Of a DNA stretch of 64,000 bases, positions 57,744 through 64,000 are shown piece after piece (position 1 is the stretch's first letter; each line of letters starts with the position of its first letter). Position numbers and translations under genes: made by a program. The DNA comes from a virus. The notes beneath the pieces were generated by a model, which searched no databases, was not told the DNA's origin, and was given only the letters and a program-made list of their open reading frames with translations. The stretch is from the IMG/VR virus record IMGVR_UViG_3300049855_000474, positions 1-64,000 of that record; one strand, written 5' to 3'.

Positions 57744-57943
57744 CAGATACCGCGCACGTAGTAGGTTTTGTAGCTACTATCGTAGCTTCCGCAGGAAAGC
57801 CAGATTCTTTCGGTAATATCTTGACACTAGAAGAAATAAACAATCTAGCAACCAAATCCGCTGGACTTTGCTGGGTGGAAGATGGTAGCCTGGTGACGCA
57901 TGTACTTTTAGAAAGTACGAACAAGTTTCGATTGGATGGATGA
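57740..57943 (+). CDS. Hypothetical protein, 67 aa
   Basis: ATGA overlap with the upstream stop; ends eight bases inside the next gene. Small alpha/beta protein with Ala/Val core. Unknown. Confidence 0.5.
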   Translation: MTDTAHVVGFVATIVASAGKPDSFGNILTLEEINNLATKSAGLCWVEDGSLVTHVLLESTNKFRLDG

Positions 57944-58508
57944 CTCGATGAGATTTGACGCAATTTCAAGCGATCCACATTTTTCGCACTTTAATATAAT
58001 TCAATACTGCGGTCGTCCTTTCAAGGACGTCTACCATATGCAAGAGGAGTTAATTCAACGGCATAACGAAGTAGTTGGTCCTGATGATACTATTCTTTAC
58101 CTTGGGGACATGTTCTTCATGAAGCCACATGAAGCCGAAAAGCTCATGAAGAGACTAAACGGTAAAAAGTATCTTCTGCGTGGAAACCACGACAAAAGGA
58201 TCACAGATTCCCAGTTTCTAAACATTGGATTTGAGATGGTTTTCCCTATGTATTTTCAAGCATACCTAGGCAAGTACCCCGTATGGTATTCCCATTACCC
58301 CTTTGCAGGATATTCCGAGGATAAGCGATACGAGGATCGTCGTCCACCAAAGGACGGTACAGTAATTGTACACGGGCATACTCACGATAAGACTAGGCTA
58401 ACCAAACAAAACACAGTCCACGTAGGTGTGGATGGCTGGGATTATCGACCTGCTCGATTTGAGGAAGTAGAAGCGCTAGTAGCAGAAGCTTACGAAAGGA
58501 AGAAATGA
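57936..58508 (+). CDS. Calcineurin-like phosphoesterase (small phage type)
   Basis: 190 residues. 'SSDPHFSHFNIIQYCGRPF', 'LYLGDMFF', 'LLRGNHDKR', 'WYSHYPFAG' and 'VHGHTHDK' are the characteristic series of a compact phosphoesterase family frequent in phages and bacteria. Complete metal site. Substrate unknown. ATG 57936 overlaps the previous gene; an internal ATG at 57948 is an alternative. Confidence 0.9.
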   Translation: MDDSMRFDAISSDPHFSHFNIIQYCGRPFKDVYHMQEELIQRHNEVVGPDDTILYLGDMFFMKPHEAEKLMKRLNGKKYLLRGNHDKRITDSQFLNIGFEMVFPMYFQAYLGKYPVWYSHYPFAGYSEDKRYEDRRPPKDGTVIVHGHTHDKTRLTKQNTVHVGVDGWDYRPARFEEVEALVAEAYERKK

Positions 58509-58509
58509 T

Positions 58510-58833
58510 ATGCCATACATCCAGCAAGAACAAAGAGTTCCTCTCGAGGAACCTATCAAGCAGCTTACTGCTGAAATAGTCAAGCTATCCCTAAAAGGCG
58601 ACCTGACTGGAATGTCAGGGCTATTGAACTACTCCTTCTCCCGTATCCTCATGGGTGTCATCCGAGGAACAGGCGGCATCCGGTATCACAAGATTGCATC
58701 CGTATCCGGGATGCTGAAGAATGTGTCGGATGAATTCTATCGAAGGGTGGTTGTTCCCTACGAAGATCGACAAAGCAAGGCTAACGGCGATATTCCGGAG
58801 TACGAGAGCAATGACGATCTTAATCGAATCTAA
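58510..58833 (+). CDS. Phage DUF6899-type protein, 107 aa
   Basis: 'MPYIQQEQRVPLEEPIKQL', 'LLNYSFSRIL', 'EFYRRVVVPYED' and 'KANGDIPEY' match a small protein family common in phages of many hosts; no function is known. Starts one base after the previous stop region; overlaps the HTH gene downstream. Confidence 0.8.
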   Translation: MPYIQQEQRVPLEEPIKQLTAEIVKLSLKGDLTGMSGLLNYSFSRILMGVIRGTGGIRYHKIASVSGMLKNVSDEFYRRVVVPYEDRQSKANGDIPEYESNDDLNRI

Positions 58834-59086
58834 AGGCACTCAGTTGCCTGGCGAGGATACTATTCCTATAGTAGAAGTAACTTCTCTTCTACGTAAAATC
58901 CGGAGAGAACAGAAGCTCTCCCAGAAGGTTTTTGCCAAGCAGATCGGAATTTCAGTTAAAAAGCTACGGGACTTCGAGAAATCTGAAGACCCAGAGGTCA
59001 TTCTGCTACAAAGAGTTCTCATGGGCTTAGGCGGAAAATTGGAAATTGTTGCTTGCTTTGACGATAAGAAAGAACGTATACTCTAG
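58811..59086 (+). CDS. XRE-family HTH regulator, 91 aa
   Basis: ATG 58811 (GAGAG upstream). Residues 22-60 ('LLRKIRREQKLSQKVFAKQI', 'GISVKKLRDFEKSED') form a Cro/C1-type HTH; the C-terminal part 'MGLGGKLEIVACF' is typical of small antitoxin-like regulators. Probably a DNA-binding repressor. No toxin gene is adjacent. Confidence 0.82.
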   Translation: MTILIESKGTQLPGEDTIPIVEVTSLLRKIRREQKLSQKVFAKQIGISVKKLRDFEKSEDPEVILLQRVLMGLGGKLEIVACFDDKKERIL

Positions 59087-59089
59087 CCT

Positions 59090-59320
59090 ATGCCTATCCT
59101 AACCAAAATAGTGATACAGTGCGACGCTAAAGACTGTGAAAGCACCTGCGAAGCTGATGTCGAATGGCACAACCAAGATCGCTATCCTAGTCTAAGGAAT
59201 ATTACAGAAACTTGGAAAGTTGAAAGAGGAATACCTAACTTTGGTAAGATAAAATACTGGTGTGATAAACATGCAGCTAAAAGCTTAGTAGTCAGCTACT
59301 GGAGGGGTGACAATGATTAG
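59090..59320 (+). CDS. Small zinc-binding protein, 76 aa
   Basis: Cysteines at 'QCDAKDCESTC' and 'YWCDKH' can form a treble-clef-like zinc site. Starts three bases after the previous stop and overlaps the next gene. Unknown function. Confidence 0.55.
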   Translation: MPILTKIVIQCDAKDCESTCEADVEWHNQDRYPSLRNITETWKVERGIPNFGKIKYWCDKHAAKSLVVSYWRGDND

Positions 59321-60065
59321 AGACCACGTCAAAGCCAGAGTTGAAGCCGTCAAAGCCGGTCATATGCCCAAGGTAACTCTGGAGGAATACGAAACACTTC
59401 GTATGAATACAGATGAATGGCGAGCAATTGCCCCTATCCTAACGGATGAGGCATTGAAGCAAGCTATAACTAACACATTGAAAAATTGCAGTAATCGTAG
59501 CGGTACCTACGAAGACGCCTTACAGAATGTGTACGTTCCGCTACTGATGGAACGCGTGTTCGGCTCCTCAGCAGAAGAGGACGATATCAAGGAACCTGCG
59601 CGTACTTATACATGCAGCGAAATGTGGGATATCTGCCTTGAAAATCCTAATGCTCGCTTTGCAGCCAGCTACCTACGCGGACTGCAAACGGGCTACCTGC
59701 TCAGAGCAGGGACACTCCCAAATACTAAAAAGTTCTGTATCATGAATGAGGTTGGTAATCATCCTTTTATGGATTTCAGGAACGACTATGATTTCTACAA
59801 AGTCACTCGTCTACCAGACGCTCCATCAAGTGTTGAGGAACCCACCCGCACCTATTCCACTATTGAGATGTGGGATATTTGCAGAGCAAATCCTAAAGCC
59901 CGATTTTTAACCATTCTGGAAAATAGAGAGCACGTCCTCAAAGGTGGACAACATCCAAAAACTTTTGAGTACTGTGTCAATTATCCTGATAGAACTGGCT
60001 TCTTTATGGGTGCCAGAATTGATTATGATGGTTGCACAATCACACGTCTCCCCGATGCCGATTAA
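59313..60065 (+). CDS. Hypothetical protein with two tandem repeats, 250 aa
   Basis: ATG 59313 has GGAGG seven bases upstream (a GTG at 59307 is less likely). The C-terminal 155 residues are two copies of a unit of about 77 residues, each with 'RTY...EMWDIC...NP.ARF' and ending 'TRLPDA'. The N-terminal 85 residues are helical. A convergent terminator follows. Function unknown; the repeats suggest a binding module. Confidence 0.62.
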   Translation: MIRDHVKARVEAVKAGHMPKVTLEEYETLRMNTDEWRAIAPILTDEALKQAITNTLKNCSNRSGTYEDALQNVYVPLLMERVFGSSAEEDDIKEPARTYTCSEMWDICLENPNARFAASYLRGLQTGYLLRAGTLPNTKKFCIMNEVGNHPFMDFRNDYDFYKVTRLPDAPSSVEEPTRTYSTIEMWDICRANPKARFLTILENREHVLKGGQHPKTFEYCVNYPDRTGFFMGARIDYDGCTITRLPDAD

Positions 60066-60071
60066 AAGCAA

Positions 60072-60100
60072 AAAGCCCTCTGGCATAACCAGAAGGCTTT
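60072..60100 (-). terminator. Terminator for the minus-strand head operon
   Basis: AAAGCC and TCTGG pair with CCAGA and GGCTTT around CATAA. Read on the minus strand the stem is followed by TTTTTGCTTTT, so it chiefly ends the head operon; it may also act weakly on the plus strand. Confidence 0.85.
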
Positions 60101-60129
60101 CAACAGTTAGCTGCCTAAGCAGCGCGAGC

Positions 60130-60846
60130 TTAGCTCTTGAGGGGAAGGTCGAACTTCACACCAAGCATGCCGTTAGCAACGCTGGGAGTCTGCGACACGA
60201 AGCCAATGGCGTTAGCCGCACCACCCGCAGCGGACGACACCTTACCAGCAGCCGCAGGATACACAAGTGCACCCACAGTGTAAGCAACCGAGGTATCGAA
60301 CATCGTGGTGAAGATCTCACCTTCATGAGCACCCACGCTGACCGTCGAGAAGTAATCCTGAGCACGATTATTGACCGAACGCTCATGGAAACGCGACAGG
60401 CTCTCCTGCATGGTGAGCGTGTAACGGTAGGTCACCGTAACAGTCTCGCCAGCCTGAGCAGAGTGGAACGTCACGACAGCATTCACGAGACTGACGGCAT
60501 ACTCGCCCGACGCCGAAGCGTCATCAAGAGTAAGCACGCCAGTCGTGCTCGCCACAGCGCGGGTCGAACCCGACACGAGGTTAGCATTGCTAAGCGTAAC
60601 AGTGTAGGGAGCTGACGAAGGAACGGTCACAGTCTCAACAACCGTATCCGTCAACTTCTTCATTGCATCGGTAATCGCGAAACCCGCAATCGCCTGGTTA
60701 GCACCCGCTCCGCAGGGCTGAACCACCATCGTGCCATCACCGCCGTCAACATAGACAAGCAGCTGGCCTTCCTCAGTGATGCTGGCTCCAGCAGCGACGG
60801 GACGCTCCTTAAGATCAGCAAAGTACGAACGCATCAAATCAAACAT
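60130..60846 (-). CDS. Abundant virion protein (capsid decoration or major structural candidate)
   Basis: 238 residues, ATG at 60846 with AGAGGAG on the minus strand. Ala/Thr/Val/Ser-rich, beta-type, with 'GTMVVQPCGAGANQAIAGFA' and 'TVTYRYTLTMQESLSRFHER'. GC-rich optimised codons set it apart from most genes here and suggest very high expression. It is the last gene of the head operon, downstream of protease and scaffold-like genes, where major capsid or decoration proteins lie. At 238 residues it is short for a large-phage major capsid protein, so decoration is somewhat more likely. Confidence 0.6.
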   Translation of the reverse strand: MFDLMRSYFADLKERPVAAGASITEEGQLLVYVDGGDGTMVVQPCGAGANQAIAGFAITDAMKKLTDTVVETVTVPSSAPYTVTLSNANLVSGSTRAVASTTGVLTLDDASASGEYAVSLVNAVVTFHSAQAGETVTVTYRYTLTMQESLSRFHERSVNNRAQDYFSTVSVGAHEGEIFTTMFDTSVAYTVGALVYPAAAGKVSSAAGGAANAIGFVSQTPSVANGMLGVKFDLPLKS

Positions 60847-60897
60847 TTTATATACTCCTCTGTAGAATTCTTACACTAGACGGATGTCTAGATTGGA

Positions 60898-61863
60898 TTA
60901 GCGACTGGACTTGCCAGCCTGGTGACGTGCACGGAAGCCAAAGACCTCACGCAACTGCTCTTTAGGATCGGTCTCTTCAGAGAAACCTGCGGTGTATGTC
61001 ATGAGAGGAACATTCTTCGATGCAGGAGCGACGGCAGTCGAGGCTTCGACCGTGGGCGTACGCTGAGGCATGTCATTGATCTGCTCCTGGATCTCGTTAT
61101 AAGATTCAGGCGAAAGATCCATCCACTTCATGGCTTGCTTGAAAGCGTCATCGAAATACTCTGAGGACTTCTCCTGCCAAGCAGCTTCGATAATCGCAAC
61201 AGCACGATCCGACTCAATACCCGCCGAACGCATACGATTGAAGAGAGCATCCTTGAGCGCGTTAGCGACAATGAAGTTCTTCGTTTGCGCAGTCACAACA
61301 AGGTTAAGCGTATTAACCATGTCATTACGGAGGTTAGCCTTCGCACGACGAAGCTCGTCGGTCGATGCAGCCTTGAGATGAGCTTCGAGCGCCTGGTAGG
61401 CGTCGGAACCCTTGACGGAAGCAACGTAAGCTCGAGCACGAACACCAGCAAGAATCTCTTCAAGATCCATACGGGTAGCCGCGTTCACGATGCCGTGCGC
61501 ATAAGCGTCAGTCGAAAAGACCTTCGCAACGCGCTCCACATCTTCCTGGTCACTCAAACGAATCTGAGCAACGGGCTGACCATCAGCGCACACAAGCCAA
61601 TGAGGATCCGAAGACCTTTCATTGAACAAATGCATGGTGAGTTCAGCAGTCTTCGTCACATTCCTGGGATCGAGTACAGCCGCTGTGAGAGTTTCCGTAG
61701 ACATAATCTCTGCAGTAGGCGCCACGGCGGGCGTAACAGCAGGAGTTACATCACTAGAAACAGTTGCGGTGGGCTGAGACTGTTGTGCGGTCGTGGGAGC
61801 GCCCTGCTTGTTAGCAAGTCGCTTCTGTCGATCCGCCCTTAAGGCTGCCTTGTCGATTGTCAT
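60898..61863 (-). CDS. Head scaffold-like protein
   Basis: 321 residues, ATG 61863 with AAAGGA. Low-complexity N-terminus (Thr, Val, Pro, Gln, Ala; about 15-60), helical middle, and a basic C-terminus 'RARHQAGKSSR'. Helical, Ala/Glu-rich composition, GC-rich codons and position between protease and an abundant virion protein fit a scaffold or prohead core protein, or a head protein processed by the protease. No motif gives certainty. Confidence 0.55.
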   Translation of the reverse strand: MTIDKAALRADRQKRLANKQGAPTTAQQSQPTATVSSDVTPAVTPAVAPTAEIMSTETLTAAVLDPRNVTKTAELTMHLFNERSSDPHWLVCADGQPVAQIRLSDQEDVERVAKVFSTDAYAHGIVNAATRMDLEEILAGVRARAYVASVKGSDAYQALEAHLKAASTDELRRAKANLRNDMVNTLNLVVTAQTKNFIVANALKDALFNRMRSAGIESDRAVAIIEAAWQEKSSEYFDDAFKQAMKWMDLSPESYNEIQEQINDMPQRTPTVEASTAVAPASKNVPLMTYTAGFSEETDPKEQLREVFGFRARHQAGKSSR

Positions 61864-61976
61864 AGCATTATCCTTTAATACTAGCCTTGTTGGGTTTCAT
61901 AATATCCTCAGCACCAGTACCGAGGACTTTGGCTCCAGCTAGAGGAGCAACTAAGGGCAATTAAATCACCCTTGAA

Positions 61977-62005
61977 ATTATATAACTAGTCTATGATTAA
62001 GCCAA
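61977..62005 (-). promoter_or_regulatory. Promoter upstream of the scaffold-like gene
   Basis: Minus strand: TTGGCT (62005-62000), 17-base spacer, TATAAT (61982-61977). The leader of about 110 bases contains AAGGG/CCCTT, GCTCC/GGAGC and CCTC/GAGG hairpins. The same 11 bases GTTATATAATT occur again at 62303-62293. Confidence 0.6.
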
Positions 62006-62236
62006 ATCCTGAAGAGTATCACCACCAGCCATCTGGGTAAGCTCATTGTGCTTCGCCCAAAGCTGAGCCAAAGCACTGTGCGCCTTAGGCAACTTGTCCT
62101 TACCTATTTTACCAGATTGTAGGTTTAATGAGATCTTATGAATAAGATTCTCAATATCCTTCAGTTCCTCAGGTCCAGCAAGCTTCTCAATAGCCGCCGC
62201 CACAACATACACTCGCTTTTGTAGATCTTTACGCAT
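61997..62236 (-). CDS. Small MRxxLQKR-family protein, 79 aa
   Basis: Starts 'MRKDLQKRVYVVAAAIEKLA', the third member of the family with 34503 and 40143. AGGAA precedes the ATG on the minus strand. Two or three helices. Lies between protease and scaffold-like genes. Unknown function. Confidence 0.62.
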   Translation of the reverse strand: MRKDLQKRVYVVAAAIEKLAGPEELKDIENLIHKISLNLQSGKIGKDKLPKAHSALAQLWAKHNELTQMAGGDTLQDLA

Positions 62237-62420
62237 TCTTCTTATTCCTGTGAAAATCTCCAGAAAATGGAGAAATTGTAGATCGCTTACAGAATTATAT
62301 AACCAGGTCTTCCAATTTAGTGCAATAGGAGAGAAGATCTTCTAAACTGGTGACTGGGTACTTGGAAAGGTCTTTCCTAAGTAAGAAAATTGTTTTATTG
62401 GCTAATTCAGGGCATTCCAT
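62237..62420 (-). other. Non-coding leader between tnpB remnant and the 62236 gene
   Basis: No gene is visible. Reading the minus strand, it contains GTTATATAATT (62303-62293; includes TATAAT, no good -35), a CTCC/GGAG hairpin near 62265, and A/T-rich spacer. A promoter for the 62236 gene may lie here. Confidence 0.4.
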
Positions 62421-62611
62421 TGACATCCTCCCCTTCTCTAAAGAAGGAGATTCCTAACTCACTTCAGAGCCTACCGTTAGACAGCAGGAACAGGTTTGGC
62501 TTGTGAGGTACTCATTTACCTCAGTGTAAGTCCCTGAGCGCCTAATGGCTTTGTACTTCAGGAACGTCCTTAGCATAGCCCAACCAGCGTTAGTAAACAT
62601 AAGTCCTTGTA
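62421..62611 (-). pseudogene. Decayed TnpB element: C-terminal fragment plus right-end hairpin
   Basis: On the minus strand from about 62611 the frame reads 'AGWAMLRTFLKYKAIRR', then 'EVNEYLTSQTCSCC', the end of a TnpB of the IS605/IS1341 kind up to the first CxxC of its zinc finger. It then breaks off ('LTVGSEVS', stop) before the second CxxC and the last catalytic Asp. Directly after comes CTCCTTCT...AGAAGGGGAG-type hairpin and GATGTCAA, the usual right end of such elements. It differs from the TnpB at 17638. Only the 3' tip of the element survives. Confidence 0.8.
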
Positions 62612-62613
62612 AT

Positions 62614-63360
62614 TTATAGCTTATCCCAAGGAGAGCGCCAACGATCATATGCAGTATGATCGGCGGGGCAAACTCCAGGCAAAATTGAAGTTTCAATGTA
62701 GTTTAAATTAAAACAATTTTCATACAATAGTTGTCCGTTGACAACCTGTCCCTTACCTTTACCGTGCTGCATGTGACTACAAGCAATTCGTCCATTAGGA
62801 CTAGTAGCCCCACAACCCGGATAAGAACATTCCGTATAACCAACAAAGGCTCCCATAGAAAAACCAAGACGATCACCACGCAACATTTGCGCAATCATCT
62901 CTGGATCCTTTGTGCGATCCCAAGCAGCAAGTACTACAATTTTGTACTGACCATTAGCTAGCTTCTGTAGTGATGCATCAAGATGCACACCACGGGCTTT
63001 ACGGATGTCCTTGTTGTCGTGATCTCGATGTGTCGGCTTGGAAATAAATGTTTGATAGGCAATTCTTCCAATGTCGGGATTGAACGCTGACACAGCATCA
63101 AAAGTAAAAGCATCAAGGTTTCGATTGGGGACATCTACTGTCACAATGGGGATTTCATTGATGATGTAATCTTTAATATCTGGTGATATATGATACTTTT
63201 CAGCGGCTAGGGGTAGCCAACTGATATCAATGTGTCCGGTTTTATTGAAGATATGGTTTGATGCCATACGGAGCTTACCGGTGGTAGGGTCCCGGAATTG
63301 CTCGCACTTATGCCCTTCGAACTGTCGAGTGGCTGGGGTGGTTTCACCTAGTTTTATCAT
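62614..63360 (-). CDS. Prohead maturation protease
   Basis: 248 residues, ATG at 63360 with AAAAGG upstream. 'SKPTHRDHDNKDIRKARGVH' carries the probable catalytic His, and 'RGDRLGFSMGAFVGYTECSY' the probable catalytic Ser; CSYPGCG...C.H forms a zinc knuckle; 'NYIETSILPGVCPADHTA' closes the domain. This is the layout of phage head proteases (U9/S77-like) that cleave scaffold and capsid proteins. The last residues 'YDRWRSPWDKL' lie next to the decayed TnpB element, so the natural C-terminus may have been changed by that insertion. Confidence 0.75.
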   Translation of the reverse strand: MIKLGETTPATRQFEGHKCEQFRDPTTGKLRMASNHIFNKTGHIDISWLPLAAEKYHISPDIKDYIINEIPIVTVDVPNRNLDAFTFDAVSAFNPDIGRIAYQTFISKPTHRDHDNKDIRKARGVHLDASLQKLANGQYKIVVLAAWDRTKDPEMIAQMLRGDRLGFSMGAFVGYTECSYPGCGATSPNGRIACSHMQHGKGKGQVVNGQLLYENCFNLNYIETSILPGVCPADHTAYDRWRSPWDKL

Positions 63361-63420
63361 TTATGAAGCCTTTTCACGTAGCAATTAGAGCAATAACCCT
63401 TACATAATAGATAATCTTAG

Positions 63421-64000
63421 TTATTTCATCTTTTTCAGGGCATTAGAATCATCAATGAAACCAGTGAGAAGTCTATCACCGCCGCGTTCGCCGGGAATAG
63501 AAACTCTACTGAAGTCAATGGGCATAGCGGGTTTTGGTTTCTCTACTGCCCCTGGTGCTTCTGGACGAACAAGGGTGTAGGCATAGACATACTGAAGTTC
63601 TGTCTTGAGCGCTGTCTTATCATGAATAGAATCTAGTAGCCCGTCAGTAATATCAGAAGCGATATCTTGACTTAGGGTGATACCGTGAAGTAGACCAGCG
63701 CGAGCAAGTAGGTACTGCAGCACTTGGTCTCTCTTGACATTTCCGGTATCAATGATACTGGAAACTCTTTTTTGCTTGCCGACGACTTTGCTGGATTGGT
63801 TACCGAGATAATCCAGCAATACTTTGGTCGAGTATTCAGCCTGTTCCCTGGTTATACCTAGGAACGAGCCTCGGATAAAATGAGGGAGAGTAGCTACAGC
63901 AGCGATGGAATCCCCATAATCAGAAGTAGTTGTTTCTTTTACGGAGGCTCCAAGAGTGGGAAGTGAGATATTAGAAGGTGCTCCACCTGGGGCACCTCCT
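63421..64000 (-). CDS. Partial head-module protein (5' end outside window), possibly portal C-terminus
   Basis: On the minus strand the frame is open from the window edge to the stop at 63421, giving about 193 residues; a TTG at 63819 is internal. The visible part starts in a Gly/Pro/Ala stretch, then 'GDSIAAVATLPHFIRGSFLG', and helical sequence to a basic end. It lies just upstream of the protease, where portal genes usually lie, and Gly/Pro-rich C-termini are common in large-phage portals. That naming is inferred from position only. Confidence 0.55.
   Translation of the reverse strand, partial: GGAPGGAPSNISLPTLGASVKETTTSDYGDSIAAVATLPHFIRGSFLGITREQAEYSTKVLLDYLGNQSSKVVGKQKRVSSIIDTGNVKRDQVLQYLLARAGLLHGITLSQDIASDITDGLLDSIHDKTALKTELQYVYAYTLVRPEAPGAVEKPKPAMPIDFSRVSIPGERGGDRLLTGFIDDSNALKKMK

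Noticed and set aside
60922-61842. Plus-strand ORFs opposite the scaffold-like gene
   Set aside because: They are shadows: the minus-strand frame has a good ribosome site, optimised codons and consistent operon context.
62421-62470. Plus-strand promoter at the TTGACA near 62420
   Set aside because: No suitable -10 follows and there is no plus-strand gene downstream; the hexamer is part of the element's right end.
62454-62696. 80-residue minus-strand ORF as a real gene
   Set aside because: Its first 30 codons are the protease gene in another frame; only the later TnpB-like portion has meaning, as a remnant.

Overview
This window is part of the genome of a large contractile-tailed bacteriophage (Caudoviricetes, myovirus type), probably a jumbo or near-jumbo phage. 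It carries a tail sheath, a tube candidate, a frameshifted tail-assembly chaperone pair, a tape measure, a prohead protease, PhoH, dUTPase and a phage-type dNMP kinase. Most genes are tightly packed with ATGA or TAATG overlaps. I cannot name the host. A lipoprotein signal and several exported proteins, plus sigma70-like promoters, only say that it is a bacterium.

Layout. 1-4000: end of a structural block, closed by a terminator at 4039. 4091-14886: an accessory and replication block with a fatty-acid hydroxylase-like membrane protein, DnaJ, a UDG-exonuclease-polymerase I fusion interrupted by an intein, peptide deformylase, and a histidine kinase / receiver / REC-GGDEF cassette. 14886-31680: many small early-type genes with nucleotide metabolism and repair (5' nucleotidase, dNMP kinase, dUTPase, clamp loader, SNase), a DNA methyltransferase, TnpB with an omega-RNA-like 3' end, a SLOG protein, an RRM protein, TilS, phosphoesterases and a structured non-coding RNA. 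31682-32260: an exported protein on the minus strand. 32332-48170: the tail module, from a BIG-domain protein through sheath, tube, chaperones and tape measure to a metallophosphoesterase. 48292-49989: PhoH, an orphan HigA-like antitoxin and an HNH protein. 50093-52264: a minus-strand operon (cREC, two membrane or exported proteins, VanW) followed by tRNA-Lys, tRNA-Phe and tRNA-Asn. 52326-60065: a VWA / MoxR ATPase / archaemetzincin-like cluster, a possible sigma-like protein and small genes. 60130-64000: the head module on the minus strand (abundant virion protein, scaffold-like protein, prohead protease, partial upstream gene), containing a decayed second TnpB.

How it fits together. dUTPase, dNMP kinase, 5' nucleotidase, the polymerase with its UDG-like domain and the clamp loader form a replication and nucleotide-quality set. 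tRNAs, TilS, deformylase, DnaJ and the RNA-binding protein point to control of translation and folding. The kinase-receiver-diguanylate cyclase cassette could rewire host c-di-GMP signalling during infection. Several genes that begin transcription units have no usable Shine-Dalgarno, and their -10 box ends exactly six bases before the ATG, suggesting leaderless mRNAs. Two recoding sites are visible: a CCCTTTA slippery heptamer in the tail chaperone gene and an A10 run in a tail-module gene.
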